Assembly (NCBI RefSeq): GCF_030527965.1
Contig: NZ_JAUMZU010000001.1
Location: 1-64,000, forward strand
Source of the DNA: Neisseria sp.
Lineage (GTDB): Bacteria > Pseudomonadota > Gammaproteobacteria > Burkholderiales > Neisseriaceae
Direction: 5' to 3'
Length of the DNA: 64,000 nt
Position 1 is the first letter of the stretch, and every line of letters begins with the position of its first letter. This document shows, piece after piece, positions 15,997 through 26,135 of this stretch. The notes below the pieces were generated by a model, which did not search any database, was not told the DNA's origin, and worked only from the letters and a program-made list of their open reading frames with translations. The position numbers and the translations under genes were made by a program.

Positions 15997-16614
15997 TTAT
16001 TCGATGCCGATATCCAAGCATATGATTTCGCCGCAGTAGGTTTTGCTGCCGACTTGAGTATGCGCGGGTTTGTATGCGGCGAAGGTATAGGTAATATCGG
16101 CGCGGAAGGTGTTGTTGTCGGCGGCGCCTGTGTCGCCGTTTAGGCCGGTTGGGATATCAAGGGCGATTTTGCTGCCGGACATGTTGTTTAAGGTTCGGCA
16201 GGCGGCGGCGATTTCTGTTGGCAGGGTGCCGGAAAAGCCGGTGCCGAAGATGCCGTCGATAATGAGTGTGTACGATTTGTTCAGACAGGCATTGAGATTG
16301 AGGAATGAAATACCGGGCAGTTTGAGCAGCTTTTGCCGGTTGGCTTCTGCCAGTTCGGATAGTTTCAATCCTAATAGAAAAACGATGTCAATCTGCCAGC
16401 CAGCAGCTTGTAATATGCGGGCGATAACTAAGCCGTCGCCACCGTTATTGCCTTTGCCGCAAACGATTAATGTGCTGCCGTGTTGTGGAAAACGGCGCAG
16501 TATATCTGATGCGGCGGCGCTGCCGGCATTTTCCATCAGTTGGGCGAAGCTTGTGCCTTTGTCTACGGCCATTTGTTCGTGGCGCCGCATTTCTTCTGCT
16601 GTATAGACTTTCAT
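15997..16614 (-). CDS. nnrE: NAD(P)H-hydrate epimerase
   Basis: 205 residues, a single YjeF N-terminal domain. It epimerises damaged NAD(P)H hydrates so the ADP/ATP-dependent dehydratase can repair them. The glycine-rich GKGNNGGDGLVIARIL (about 53-68) and the later DGIFGTGFSG (about 119-128) and DIPTGLNGD (about 152-160) are typical. The dehydratase (NnrD) domain is not fused, unlike in E. coli. An uptake sequence lies inside the gene (around 16,280) and encodes NACLN. ATG at 16614 follows GGAG on the minus strand. Confidence 0.9.
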   Translation of the reverse strand: MKVYTAEEMRRHEQMAVDKGTSFAQLMENAGSAAASDILRRFPQHGSTLIVCGKGNNGGDGLVIARILQAAGWQIDIVFLLGLKLSELAEANRQKLLKLPGISFLNLNACLNKSYTLIIDGIFGTGFSGTLPTEIAAACRTLNNMSGSKIALDIPTGLNGDTGAADNNTFRADITYTFAAYKPAHTQVGSKTYCGEIICLDIGIE

Positions 16615-16652
16615 CTCGGCTCTCCTTTTGAATTGAATCTTTATTATAAGCG

Positions 16653-16687
16653 AAATGCCTGTCTGAAATTTTCAGACAGGCATTTTT
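16653..16687 (-). terminator. Paired uptake sequences forming a terminator after ctpA
   Basis: TGCCTGTCTGAAA and its reverse complement around 2 bases give a hairpin flanked by AAA/TTT runs on either strand. It lies after the ctpA stop and upstream of nnrE. Confidence 0.8.
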
Positions 16688-16702
16688 TAATAACCAAGTG
16701 CG

Positions 16703-18157
16703 TTATTCTTTATCTTCTTTATCCTCGTTTTTCTTCGGCGCCGGTTTTTTAGCGGCCAAGCCCAAGGATTTTTGCCATTGAGCCGGCGATTTGACTAATT
16801 CCAAGGCTTTTTTCAGCTGCTCGTCTTTAGCCGGATTGGGCTCGCGGCGGGAAGAGAGATCTTCTTTCTCTTCCTTTGCATTTTTCGGCGAGGCGGAAGA
16901 AGCGGCTTCTTCGAATATATTTCCGTTTACTTCCTTGCCGCCGGTCGGGTTGCCGATGTGGCCGGCCAAATCGGCTTCGCGGCTTTCAAACAGGCGTTTT
17001 TTGTCTTTCACTTCTACATCCGGCACGATGCCTTGAGCTTGAATCGAGCGGTCGTTCGGCGTGTAGTAAAGGGCGGTGGTCAATTTGACTGCGCCGCCGT
17101 TGGAAAGCGGCAATACGGTTTGCACGGAACCTTTGCCAAAGCTTTGCGTGCCGACGATGACGGCGCGTTTGTGATCTTGCAGTGCGCCGGCAACGATTTC
17201 GGAAGCAGAGGCGGAACCGGAGTTGGTTAATAGCGTAATCGGGATGTTTTTCATTTCCGCCGGTATGCCGCTGAGCGGATCATGGCCGGCGCTGGTCATG
17301 TAATCTTGCTTGGTGGCTGAAAGTTTCATGCCTTCTTTACCGTCGCGGCCTTTGGTGCTAACAACCGATTGACCTTCTTTAAGGAAAGCGGCCGATACGC
17401 CTACCGCGCCGTTTAACAAGCCGCCCGGGTCGTCGCGCAAGTCGATGATAAGGCCTTTAAGCGGGCCTTTGTTTTCTTTATCCAATGCTTTGAGTGCATC
17501 GTTCAGCGCTGCGACGGTGCGCTCTTGGAATTGGCTGATGCGAACATAACCGTAGCCCGGCTCCAATAATTTGTAGCGCACGCTTTTTACTTTGATGATG
17601 GCGCGGATGATTTTGACGGTAATCGGCTTGGTAACGTCTTTACGCGATAATGTGATGGTAATCGGGGTGCCCGGTTTGCCGCGCATTTTTTTGACCGCTT
17701 CAGATACGGTCATGCCGCGGGTGGATACGCCGTCGATTTTGGCAATGAAATCGCCGCTTTTCACGCCGGCGCGTTCTGCCGGTGTGTCTTCAATCGGTGC
17801 AATGACTTTAACAAAGCCGTCTTCCGCACCGATTTCCATGCCCAAGCCGCCGAATTCTCCCGAAGTGGATTCTTTCAGATCGGTGTAGTCTTTTTTATTC
17901 ATGAATTCCGAATGGGGGTCAAGCCCGGCAACCATGCCTTTCATGGCGCCTTCGAGCAGAGCCTCGTCGGTTTTGTCTTGATAATAATTGGCTTTGATTT
18001 GACCGTATACTTCGGCCATTGTGCGGATAGATTGAACGGGCAGGGCGCTTTGATTGTCTTTTTGTGCAGCATAGCTTTGTACGCTTAAGCTCAGTGCCAC
18101 GCCGCTGAAGGCGCCTAGTGTGTAGAGTGCGACTTTTTTCAGAGTAGAATTAGCCAT
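16703..18157 (-). CDS. ctpA: C-terminal processing peptidase, S41 family
   Basis: 484 residues from the preferred ATG at 18157 (MANSTLKKVALYTLG); an upstream in-frame ATG at 18184 would add nine residues before a normal signal segment. An N-terminal hydrophobic segment (about 8-30) directs it to the periplasm. A PDZ domain follows (about 85-165), then the S41 core with the nucleophile in TNSGSASASEIVAG and the general-base lysine in SFGKGSVQT. The tail from about residue 400 is low-complexity and ends in a Lys/Glu run. CtpA-type proteases trim periplasmic and cell-wall-linked proteins. It follows an EnvC-like gene on the same strand with ~125 bases between, which suggests a cell-envelope unit. 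Confidence 0.92.
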   Translation of the reverse strand: MANSTLKKVALYTLGAFSGVALSLSVQSYAAQKDNQSALPVQSIRTMAEVYGQIKANYYQDKTDEALLEGAMKGMVAGLDPHSEFMNKKDYTDLKESTSGEFGGLGMEIGAEDGFVKVIAPIEDTPAERAGVKSGDFIAKIDGVSTRGMTVSEAVKKMRGKPGTPITITLSRKDVTKPITVKIIRAIIKVKSVRYKLLEPGYGYVRISQFQERTVAALNDALKALDKENKGPLKGLIIDLRDDPGGLLNGAVGVSAAFLKEGQSVVSTKGRDGKEGMKLSATKQDYMTSAGHDPLSGIPAEMKNIPITLLTNSGSASASEIVAGALQDHKRAVIVGTQSFGKGSVQTVLPLSNGGAVKLTTALYYTPNDRSIQAQGIVPDVEVKDKKRLFESREADLAGHIGNPTGGKEVNGNIFEEAASSASPKNAKEEKEDLSSRREPNPAKDEQLKKALELVKSPAQWQKSLGLAAKKPAPKKNEDKEDKE

Positions 18158-18282
18158 TTCTTTTTGCTTTCTCTTTCTTTCCAATCTTCGGAGAAGGTTG
18201 TGTCAAAGTGTGGAACTTTATTGGATTTACTTTATAGGGGCAACTCATCACGGGTAAAAAAATGATAACAAACCGTTTACAC

Positions 18283-19542
18283 TTATCTTATCCATGAGAG
18301 CGGGTTCATCGGTTGGTTGCGATAGCGTATTTCCAGATACAGGCCTTGTTCGCCGGAAGGCAGCGTGCCGCTGGTGCCAAGGATGCTGCCCGCGCCGACA
18401 CGGGCGCCGCCGCCAACGGCTATACTGCTTAAACCAGTGTAAACGCTGAGGTAGCTGCTGCCGTGATCGACGACCACCGTATTGCCGTAACCGGGCAGCG
18501 AACCGGCATAGGCTATCGTGCCGGAGGCAATGCTGGCAACGCCGGTTGGCGGGGTGGCGAAGAAAACGCCGCGCCAAGAGCCGCCATTAGGCCGGGCTTG
18601 GCCGAAGCGCCCGGCGATACTGCCGCCAACCGGCCTTTGCAAGCGCCCCTGCATACGGCTGAATGCGCCGGACTGGCTTTGATCGGTGCCGGAAAGCGAA
18701 CGATCTTCGGCGGTCAGATTGCCTGTAGCGGGTGTATGGCTTTGGGATTTCGGTTGAGTCGGCTTGGTTTTGTTGGATTGGGCTAGGCGTGCTTGTGCGG
18801 CTTTTTTACGATTTTGCGCTTTCGCTTTTTGGTTTGCGGCATGGCGGCGCGCGATGTCGGCAAGCAGATTGTTTAAACGGCGTTCGTCGTCGCGCAGGGC
18901 GGCGATTTTTCGTGTTTGGTTGTCGATTTGGTTATTCAGCTCACTGCTTTGCTGTTGCGCTTGGCTGTGTGTTTTGCCGAGTTTGCCAAGTGCGGCCTGT
19001 TTGGCGGCTTTGAGTTTTTTGAGGCGGGTCAGCTCGGCATCAATGGCTTTTTCATGTGTTTCGAGTTCGCCCTGCTGTTTGACGAGATTCTGGATAACTT
19101 TTTCGTTGGCTTCGTTAACGTGTTTTATATATTCGAGATAACGCGCTTTTTGACCGGGTTCGGCATTTTTCAGGAACAGCGAGATGGAATTGGGGCGGCG
19201 GTTTTTATAATGACTGGCCAACAAGCGGCTGACTTGTGCTTTGGTGCCGGTTACTTCGGTTTTGACTTGTTCTAATTCGTTTTGTAATTTTTGCAGCCGG
19301 TTCCATACGATATTTTGCTGCTGGGTAAGGCTGGCCAGCTCTTTGCGGGCTTTTTCCAATGCGGCCAAGCTGGCTTTGAGTGCCGCCTGCGCACGCTGGT
19401 GGGCGGCCTGTTTTTGTTTGAGGTCGTTTTGGGCGCTGCTGATGGCTTCCCTGACATCGCGCAATTCCTGCTTGGGAGGCTCGGCGAAGGCTGGGAGGCT
19501 CAGGCATAGAAGGGTGGCAAGCAGCAGTTTTTTCGGTTGCAT
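18283..19542 (-). CDS. envC: EnvC-like murein hydrolase activator (M23 fold)
   Basis: 419 residues. Signal peptide (MQPKKLLLATLLCLSLPAFAE), a long coiled coil (about 25-230), a Ser/Gln-rich linker, then a C-terminal LytM/M23 domain (about 300-419). The LytM domain lacks the zinc ligands: the usual H-x3-D is replaced around GSWRGVFFATP and the usual H-x-H by LEIRY. It should therefore be an EnvC-type activator of amidases at division rather than an enzyme. The gene lies upstream of ctpA on the same strand, an arrangement common in proteobacteria. The start at 19542 gives a normal signal peptide. Confidence 0.88.
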   Translation of the reverse strand: MQPKKLLLATLLCLSLPAFAEPPKQELRDVREAISSAQNDLKQKQAAHQRAQAALKASLAALEKARKELASLTQQQNIVWNRLQKLQNELEQVKTEVTGTKAQVSRLLASHYKNRRPNSISLFLKNAEPGQKARYLEYIKHVNEANEKVIQNLVKQQGELETHEKAIDAELTRLKKLKAAKQAALGKLGKTHSQAQQQSSELNNQIDNQTRKIAALRDDERRLNNLLADIARRHAANQKAKAQNRKKAAQARLAQSNKTKPTQPKSQSHTPATGNLTAEDRSLSGTDQSQSGAFSRMQGRLQRPVGGSIAGRFGQARPNGGSWRGVFFATPPTGVASIASGTIAYAGSLPGYGNTVVVDHGSSYLSVYTGLSSIAVGGGARVGAGSILGTSGTLPSGEQGLYLEIRYRNQPMNPLSWIR

Positions 19543-19710
19543 GGCGGCTTCGTGCGGTTTTTCTGAGTAGACGGATTGTTCGGATTATAGCCGATTTACG
19601 CTTTTGGGGGAGAGTGTGAGATGATGTGTTGTGCAGATTTTTGCTCTTGTATTTCGATGATTGATACCCATATAGCCTGCATTATTTAAATCCTTTGATT
19701 CGTGACGTTC

Positions 19711-20271
19711 ATGAAACCTGAAATGAATTTGACCGACCATTTTCTGATTGCTTCGCCTTCGATGGAAGATATTTTTTTCGAAGGCAGCCTGATTTATTTG
19801 TGCGAGCACAACGAAGAAGGCGCTCTGGGCGTGATTGTTAACAAGCCTTCCCCGGTAACGATGGATTTGGTATTCGAGGCGGCGGGTAGGGAAACGCCTG
19901 AGCGTTTTAAAAGCGAATGGGTCATGATGGGCGGGCCGGTGCAGATAGACCGCGGCTTTGTTGTGCATACGCCGATAGGGTCGTGGCAAAGCAGTTTGGC
20001 GGTTAATGATCGTATTGCCATGACTACTTCGCGCGACATCATCGAAAAACTCAGTTTGTCGGAGAATGTTGATAAAGCTCTGATTACCATCGGTTATTCA
20101 AGCTGGGGTAAAGGCCAACTGGAACAGGAATTGATGGATAATGCCTGGCTGACCGTGCCGGCCGATCAGCAGATTTTGTTTGATTTGCCCCATTCGGCGC
20201 GTTACGAGGCGGCTTTATCGAAACTGGGTGTGTCGATGCAGACGCTGATGGGCGGGGCGGGTCATGCTTGA
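19711..20271 (+). CDS. yqgE: YqgE/AlgH family protein
   Basis: About 187 residues; the single-domain YqgE fold of unclear biochemical role. Family marks: [29 protein letters not shown] near the start, [31 protein letters not shown] and [16 protein letters not shown] 19711 is used; ATG 19723 (MNLTDHFL) is an equally good candidate, and GTG 19702 is less likely. The 3' end overlaps ruvX by 8 bases, the conserved yqgE-ruvX pairing seen in many proteobacteria. Confidence 0.88.
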   Translation: MKPEMNLTDHFLIASPSMEDIFFEGSLIYLCEHNEEGALGVIVNKPSPVTMDLVFEAAGRETPERFKSEWVMMGGPVQIDRGFVVHTPIGSWQSSLAVNDRIAMTTSRDIIEKLSLSENVDKALITIGYSSWGKGQLEQELMDNAWLTVPADQQILFDLPHSARYEAALSKLGVSMQTLMGGAGHA

Positions 20272-20728
20272 GCCGATGCGTGTGCCGACGGGCACGGTAT
20301 TGGCGTTTGACTTCGGCGAGGTGCGCATCGGCGTGGCGCAAGGCGATGCGGAAATCGGTTTGGCGCATCCGATTGCTACGGTAACCGGAAACAGTAATGA
20401 GGCGAAGCTGATTCTTATCGATAAACTGGTGCAGGAGTGGCAACCGAGCTATTTTGCCGTCGGTTTGCCGACACATACCGACGGCACGGAACACGAACTG
20501 ACCCGTTTGTCGCGTAAATTTGGTCGCCGCTTGCACGGGCGTTATGGGCTGCCGGTGTATTGGGTGGATGAGCGTTTGTCGTCGGTTTATGCGGAAGGGC
20601 TATTAAAAGAAGCTCAGGTGCGCGGACGCCGCCAGAAGGCGGTGCTTGACCAAGTGGCGGCGCAGGCGATTTTGCAGGGTTTGTTTGAGGGTGGTGCGAT
20701 TGAGTTTTTTAACGGCAAAGAGGCTTAA
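20264..20728 (+). CDS. ruvX: Putative pre-16S rRNA nuclease / Holliday junction resolvase homologue (YqgF)
   Basis: 154 residues with an RNase H-like fold. [16 protein letters not shown] (about 13-28) supplies the first catalytic Asp; [12 protein letters not shown] and VDERLSS supply the other conserved positions. YqgF matures the 5' end of 16S rRNA in E. coli. The gene overlaps yqgE. A paired-uptake-sequence terminator follows at 20764-20797. Confidence 0.92.
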   Translation: MLEPMRVPTGTVLAFDFGEVRIGVAQGDAEIGLAHPIATVTGNSNEAKLILIDKLVQEWQPSYFAVGLPTHTDGTEHELTRLSRKFGRRLHGRYGLPVYWVDERLSSVYAEGLLKEAQVRGRRQKAVLDQVAAQAILQGLFEGGAIEFFNGKEA

Positions 20729-20763
20729 TTCAATGTGAATCGTTTGAGTTTGAGATCATCATT

Positions 20764-20797
20764 AAATGCCTGTCTGAACATTTTCAGACAGGCATTT
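20764..20797 (+). terminator. Paired uptake sequences, terminator after ruvX
   Basis: AAATGCCTGTCTGAA, a CATT loop and the exact reverse complement, followed by TTTTAAAG. Confidence 0.85.
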
Positions 20798-20926
20798 TTT
20801 AAAGACGGTACGGTTATGATAACAACATACATTAAGCTGCTAAATCAGGTTAAAACGGCCAATCATCGTGGCGGTTGCGGTTAGAATGGCTGGGTTTTTA
20901 ACACGTTTTAGAAAAGGAAACCGTAA

Positions 20927-21343
20927 ATGGGTTTGATGGATTCTTTGATTGGTGCGGCCACGTCCGCCATCGGCGGCGGAGACGGCAGCCAGAATACTGC
21001 GCTGCAACTGGTGATGCAGCTTGTGCAGCAAAACGGCGGCGCAGGCAATCTGCTTAACCAGCTTCAACAGGGCGGTTTGGGCGATGCGCTGAACTCTTGG
21101 GTTTCCAGCCAAAGCAGCAATGAGACCGTATCGGCTTCGCAGATTCAAGATGCCTTGGGTAGCGGTGCTTTGGAAAAAGCCGCTTCTGCGGTGGGTGTGG
21201 ACAGCGCGCAGGCCGGTAGTCTTTTGTCGCAATATCTTCCGCAAATCGTTGACAGCCTGACACCGAACGGCAATGCCGCCGATGCCGATGGTTTCGGTTT
21301 GGACGACATCGCGCGCATCGTGATGCACAATTTCCTGAAGTAA
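20927..21343 (+). CDS. DUF937/YidB-family protein
   Basis: 138 residues, Gly/Gln/Ser-rich and alpha-helical (MGLMDSLIGAATSAIGGG, then VMQLVQQNGGAGNLLNQL). It ends with DGFGLDDIARIVMHNF. This is the YidB/DUF937 family, of unknown function. It stands alone, with paired uptake sequences on both sides, so it should be its own transcript. GGAAACC before ATG 20927 is the likely ribosome binding site. Confidence 0.8.
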   Translation: MGLMDSLIGAATSAIGGGDGSQNTALQLVMQLVQQNGGAGNLLNQLQQGGLGDALNSWVSSQSSNETVSASQIQDALGSGALEKAASAVGVDSAQAGSLLSQYLPQIVDSLTPNGNAADADGFGLDDIARIVMHNFLK

Positions 21344-21365
21344 GCCGCAGGTTGCGCTGTAATGC

Positions 21366-21400
21366 AATGCCTGTCTGAAAAGCCGTTTCAGACAGGCATT
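21366..21400 (+). terminator. Paired uptake sequences after the DUF937 gene
   Basis: AATGCCTGTCTGAAA and its reverse complement around AGCCG. The T-tract is weak. Confidence 0.7.
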
Positions 21401-21418
21401 GCGGTTTATATGGCATAA

Positions 21419-22342
<924 letters not shown>

Positions 22343-22417
22343 TACTCAAACCGGAAACGGCTTATTCATACCTCAAATCGTTTTAATCAAATCCTAATTA
22401 TATAGAGAGGACACGCT

Positions 22418-23437
22418 ATGTCACAAAATATGATTCGCGCTTATGCGGCCTCGGCGCCGCATGCCGCATTAGAACACTATGATTACGATGCCGGTGCGCT
22501 GAAAAACGATGAAGTGGAAATCAAGGTGCACTACTGCGGCATCTGCCACTCCGATATTTCAATGATCGACAACGAATGGGGCATGAGCCATTACCCGCTG
22601 GTGGCGGGGCACGAAATTATCGGCGAAATTACTGCGCTGGGCGCGGGGGCAAAAGGCTTGAAAGTCGGCCAGATGGTGGGTGTGGGCTGGACGGCGGAAT
22701 CCTGCCAGCATTGCGATCCGTGTATCGGCGGCAATTCGCATACTTGCGCCACCGCCGTGCCTACCGTTATCCGTATGGGCGGCTTTGCCGATAAAGTGCG
22801 CGCGCAATGGCAATGGGTGATTCCTATGCCTGATGGCATTGATTATTCTAAAGCCGGGCCTTTGTTGTGCGGCGGGATTACTGTATTCCAGCCTTTGCTG
22901 CAACACGGCATTAATGCCAGCCATAAAGTGGGTGTGATAGGCGTGGGCGGGCTGGGCCATATCGCTTTGGGCTTTTTCAACGCATGGGGTTGCGAAGTGA
23001 CCGCGTTCAGCTCAAATCCGGCCAAATACGATGAAATCCGCGCCATGGGGGCGCATCATGTGCTCAATTCGACCCAGCCCGAGGCGTTTGCCGCGGCACA
23101 AAACAGCTTGGATTTGATTGTGTCGACTGTAAACGTGCCGCTGGATTGGAATGCCTACATGACTTTGCTGAAGCCCGAAGGCAAGCTGCACGTGGTCGGC
23201 GCGGTGCTGGAGCCGATGAATATCAGTGCTTTTTCGTTGATTCCGGGTGCAAAATCCGTGGCGGGTTCGCCAACCGGCGCGCCGATTCATCTGCGTACCA
23301 TGATGGATTTTGCCGCGCGTAAGAAAGTCGAACCAATTGTGGAGACTTTCCCTATGTCTCGCATTAATGATGCTTTGCAACATGTACGCGACGGCAAAGC
23401 GCGTTATCGCGTAGTATTGAAAAACGATTTTGTTTAA
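22418..23437 (+). CDS. Zinc-dependent NAD(P) alcohol dehydrogenase
   Basis: 339-residue medium-chain dehydrogenase, closest in look to YahK/cinnamyl-alcohol-type enzymes. Catalytic zinc region CGICHSD (about 37-43) and GHEIIGE (about 63-69); structural zinc cysteines in [17 protein letters not shown] (about 88-104); Rossmann [14 protein letters not shown] (about 171-184). GAGAGGA (22404-22410) precedes the ATG. It probably reduces aldehydes to alcohols with NADPH; the true substrate is unknown. It is a single gene, convergent with cysI. Confidence 0.88.
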   Translation: MSQNMIRAYAASAPHAALEHYDYDAGALKNDEVEIKVHYCGICHSDISMIDNEWGMSHYPLVAGHEIIGEITALGAGAKGLKVGQMVGVGWTAESCQHCDPCIGGNSHTCATAVPTVIRMGGFADKVRAQWQWVIPMPDGIDYSKAGPLLCGGITVFQPLLQHGINASHKVGVIGVGGLGHIALGFFNAWGCEVTAFSSNPAKYDEIRAMGAHHVLNSTQPEAFAAAQNSLDLIVSTVNVPLDWNAYMTLLKPEGKLHVVGAVLEPMNISAFSLIPGAKSVAGSPTGAPIHLRTMMDFAARKKVEPIVETFPMSRINDALQHVRDGKARYRVVLKNDFV

Positions 23438-23534
23438 AGCAGTAATGAAAGAAGATGCAGCGTCGAACGAATCAACCGGTTGGATAAGATGGTTTGAACG
23501 GCGTTCTAATCGATTATTGGCTTGTTAGATAAAT

Positions 23535-23593
23535 AAATGCCTGCCTGAAAAAGCACACGAGAAAATCAAGTGCGGTTTTTCAGACAGGCATTT
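23535..23593. terminator. Long-loop paired uptake sequences between adh and cysI
   Basis: AAATGCCTGCCTGAAAAA pairs with TTTTTCAGACAGGCATTT, with one mismatch and a ~23-base loop that holds AAGTGCGGT at 23568-23576. It is a bidirectional terminator candidate between convergent genes. Confidence 0.65.
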
Positions 23594-23608
23594 TGGTTTT
23601 GCCGGCGC

Positions 23609-25375
23609 TTATACGGCCCAGAAGTCGCGCGGGGCGTCGAGAACCGGTTTAACGATGCCGGTACGTACGGCGAAATCGCCGAAGCCTTCGCCGTTTTCAC
23701 GATCCGAAGCCCAGCCGGTCAGCCAATTGTCGATGATTTCGAGAATTTCCGGCTCGGTAATGTTTTCTTTGAACAGGCGCGGAATACGGGTGCCGGCGCG
23801 GTTGCCGCCCGCGTATAGGTTGTAGCGGCCGACAGCTTTGCCGACCAGCCCGATTTCGGCCAGCATGGCTCGGCCGCAGCCGTTGGGGCAGCCGGTAACA
23901 CGCAAAACGATATGCTCTTCAGACAGGCCGTGTTTGGCAAACAAGGCATCGATTTTGTCGGTGAATTGCGGCAGGAAGCGTTCGGCCTCGGCCATGGCCA
24001 GCGGGCAGGTCGGCAGGGAAACGCAGGCCATGCTGTTTTCACGTTGAGGGGTAATCGCATCGCTGATCAGGCCGTGTTCGCGGGCGATTTTTTCGATTTT
24101 GGCTTTGTCGCGTTCGGGTACATTGGCCACAATCAGGTTTTGGTTGGCGGTCAGGCGGAAGTCGCCTTTGTGGATTTTGGCGATTTCGCGCATGCCTGTT
24201 TTGAGCGGTCGACCCGGGTAATCAAGCAGGCGGCCATTTTCGATAAATAGTGTCAGATGCCATTTTTTATCTTCGCCCTGCACCCAGCCGATGCGGTCGC
24301 CGCGCGAGGTGAATTCATAGGGAAGAATGGGTTGGAATTGGGCGCCCATGCGGTTTTCCACTTCGGCGATGAATACGTCTACGCCGACGCGTTGCAGGGT
24401 GTAGCGGGTTTTGGCGTTTTTGCGGTCGCTGCGGTTGCCCCAGTCGCGTTGAACGGATACCACGGCGGCGGCGCAATCGAGCGTTTTTTCCAATGGAATG
24501 AAGCCGAATTCGATGGCGGTGTTGGGGTAGGTTTTGGTGTTGCCGTGTTCCATGGAAAGGCCGCCGCCAACCAAAACGTTGAAGCCTATCAGTTTGCCCT
24601 TTTCGCCGATGGCGATGAAATTCAAGTCGTTGGCGTGGAGGTCGACGTCGTTGTGCGGGGGAATGACGACGGTGGTTTTGAATTTGCGCGGCAGGTAGTT
24701 TTTGCCGAGCACCGGTTCGGTTGCGTCGCCGCTTTTAACGGAATCTTTCAGCGGCGTGGCGGGCATGGTTTCGGTGGATTGCACTTTTTCGCCGTCGAGC
24801 CAGATTTCGGCGTAGGCACGGGTTTTGGGCAACAGGTGTTCGCTGATTTTTTTGGCCCATTCGTAGGCTTCTTTATGCAGATTGCTTTCGACCGGATTGC
24901 TGGTGCACAACACGTTTCGGTTGACGTCGCCGGCGGTGGCGATGGAATCGAGGCCAAGTTTGTGCAGCCATTGGTGCATGGATTTGATGTCTTCTTTTAA
25001 TACGCCGTGGTATTGGAAGGTTTGGCGGTTGGTGAGGCGAATGGAGCCGTATAAGGTGTGTTCGGTGGCAAATTCGTCTATGCCCAGCCATTGCTTGGGC
25101 TGGATGATGCCGCCGGGCAGACGGCAGCGCAGCATGACGTTTTTCAGCGGCTCGAGCTTTTGTTCGACGCGTTCGGCACGGATGTCGCGGTCGTCTTGCT
25201 CATACATGCCGTGAAAGCGGATAAGCTGGAAATTGTCGCCGTTGAAACCGCCGGTTAGACCGTCGGAAAGGTCTTTGGTGATGGTGCCTTCGAGATAATG
25301 GCTCTGGCCTTTGAGCCGCTCGTTGTCGGCTAAGGGGGCGTCGGGCAGTTTGGCGCGCGGGTCTTGAGCTGTCAT
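23609..25375 (-). CDS. cysI: Sulfite reductase (NADPH) hemoprotein beta subunit
   Basis: 588 residues. It reduces sulfite to sulfide with six electrons using a siroheme and a 4Fe-4S cluster. Cluster cysteines: [13 protein letters not shown] (first pair region) and [14 protein letters not shown] near residue 500. Duplicated ferredoxin-like nitrite/sulfite reductase domains fit the length. The NADPH flavoprotein subunit CysJ is not adjacent, so electrons come from a partner encoded elsewhere. An uptake sequence variant lies inside the gene near 23,925. ATG 25375 is preceded by AAGGAAC on the minus strand. Confidence 0.94.
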   Translation of the reverse strand: MTAQDPRAKLPDAPLADNERLKGQSHYLEGTITKDLSDGLTGGFNGDNFQLIRFHGMYEQDDRDIRAERVEQKLEPLKNVMLRCRLPGGIIQPKQWLGIDEFATEHTLYGSIRLTNRQTFQYHGVLKEDIKSMHQWLHKLGLDSIATAGDVNRNVLCTSNPVESNLHKEAYEWAKKISEHLLPKTRAYAEIWLDGEKVQSTETMPATPLKDSVKSGDATEPVLGKNYLPRKFKTTVVIPPHNDVDLHANDLNFIAIGEKGKLIGFNVLVGGGLSMEHGNTKTYPNTAIEFGFIPLEKTLDCAAAVVSVQRDWGNRSDRKNAKTRYTLQRVGVDVFIAEVENRMGAQFQPILPYEFTSRGDRIGWVQGEDKKWHLTLFIENGRLLDYPGRPLKTGMREIAKIHKGDFRLTANQNLIVANVPERDKAKIEKIAREHGLISDAITPQRENSMACVSLPTCPLAMAEAERFLPQFTDKIDALFAKHGLSEEHIVLRVTGCPNGCGRAMLAEIGLVGKAVGRYNLYAGGNRAGTRIPRLFKENITEPEILEIIDNWLTGWASDRENGEGFGDFAVRTGIVKPVLDAPRDFWAV

Positions 25376-25504
25376 GGGTGTTCCTTGGTTATCATCGTTT
25401 TGGTATGTGGAAAATACGGGATACTTTAATAACTGCGACAGGAAAAGGGAAAGAATGGTTTGCTTTAATTAAAGATGATTTGGTTATATTGATTATTTAT
25501 GAGA

Positions 25505-25538
25505 AATGCCTGTCTGAAAACATTTTCAGACAGGCATT
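25505..25538 (-). terminator. Paired uptake sequences after the DUF4124 gene
   Basis: AATGCCTGTCTGAAAA with its reverse complement around a two-base loop, just beyond the 3' end of the DUF4124 gene and upstream of cysI. Confidence 0.75.
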
Positions 25539-25572
25539 CGGCTTTGGATTTAAAGATTATTTTTGAATATGT

Positions 25573-26019
25573 TTATTGTGAAATAGGCGAGGGGTTGGCA
25601 TTATGGGTCGAATTGCTACCGCCTGCCTGGTTTAAGTCGTTTTGGGCTTTTTTCACGTCGGCTTCCAAACCGGCAATGCGTTGCAGATAGCGCGCGTAGT
25701 TGCGTTCGTTGCCATAGCGTACTTTCTTGCCTTCTTCCAGTGCTTTTTGGGCATCGGCCAATTTTTTCTGCGCGGCTTGATAATCGGCGTTTTCTTGGGG
25801 GGATTCTTGCGGCGCGGCCGGCGGCGTGTAATTGACCGGTTTGGCCGGTAGGGATGAATAAACGTCAAGGCGGCCGATATCGGCTTTCTGGCAGTTGGCC
25901 GAACGGGCATCTTGCGTGTAGATTTTATTGCCGCTGCGGTCGATGCAGGTGTAGATTTCTGCATGGGCAGCGGGCAGAGCGGCAGTAAATAATAAGGCTG
26001 TAATCAGAGCGTGTTTCAT
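25573..26019 (-). CDS. DUF4124-domain periplasmic protein
   Basis: 148 residues from ATG 26019; an upstream ATG at 26031 would add four residues. A signal peptide (MKHALITALLFTAALPAAHA) is followed by the DUF4124 segment (EIYTCIDRSGNKIYTQDARSANCQ) with its two cysteines, a Pro-rich link, and a C-terminal coiled coil (about 75-130, QKKLADAQKALEEGKKV). Function unknown; such proteins are exported. It stands alone, with its own terminator. Confidence 0.82.
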   Translation of the reverse strand: MKHALITALLFTAALPAAHAEIYTCIDRSGNKIYTQDARSANCQKADIGRLDVYSSLPAKPVNYTPPAAPQESPQENADYQAAQKKLADAQKALEEGKKVRYGNERNYARYLQRIAGLEADVKKAQNDLNQAGGSNSTHNANPSPISQ

Positions 26020-26095
26020 GCGTTTTTCCATAATGAGAGGTAAATTTGATTATATCGGTAAGCCGGTTTTTTTGCAGCATGGAATAATGAAGAAG

Positions 26096-26127
26096 TGCCT
26101 GTCTGAAAATGGTTTTTCAGGCAGGCA
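26096..26127 (-). terminator. Paired uptake sequences after the DEAD-box gene
   Basis: TGCCTGTCTGAAAA and TTTTTCAGGCAGGCA, with one mismatch, directly after the stop codon of the DEAD-box helicase gene. Confidence 0.75.
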
Positions 26128-26135
26128 TGTTCTAT

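Noticed and set aside
23568..23576. AAGTGCGGT as evidence of Haemophilus DNA near cysI
   Set aside because: One 9-mer is expected by chance about every second window of this size; it lies in the loop of a local hairpin with no other foreign sign.
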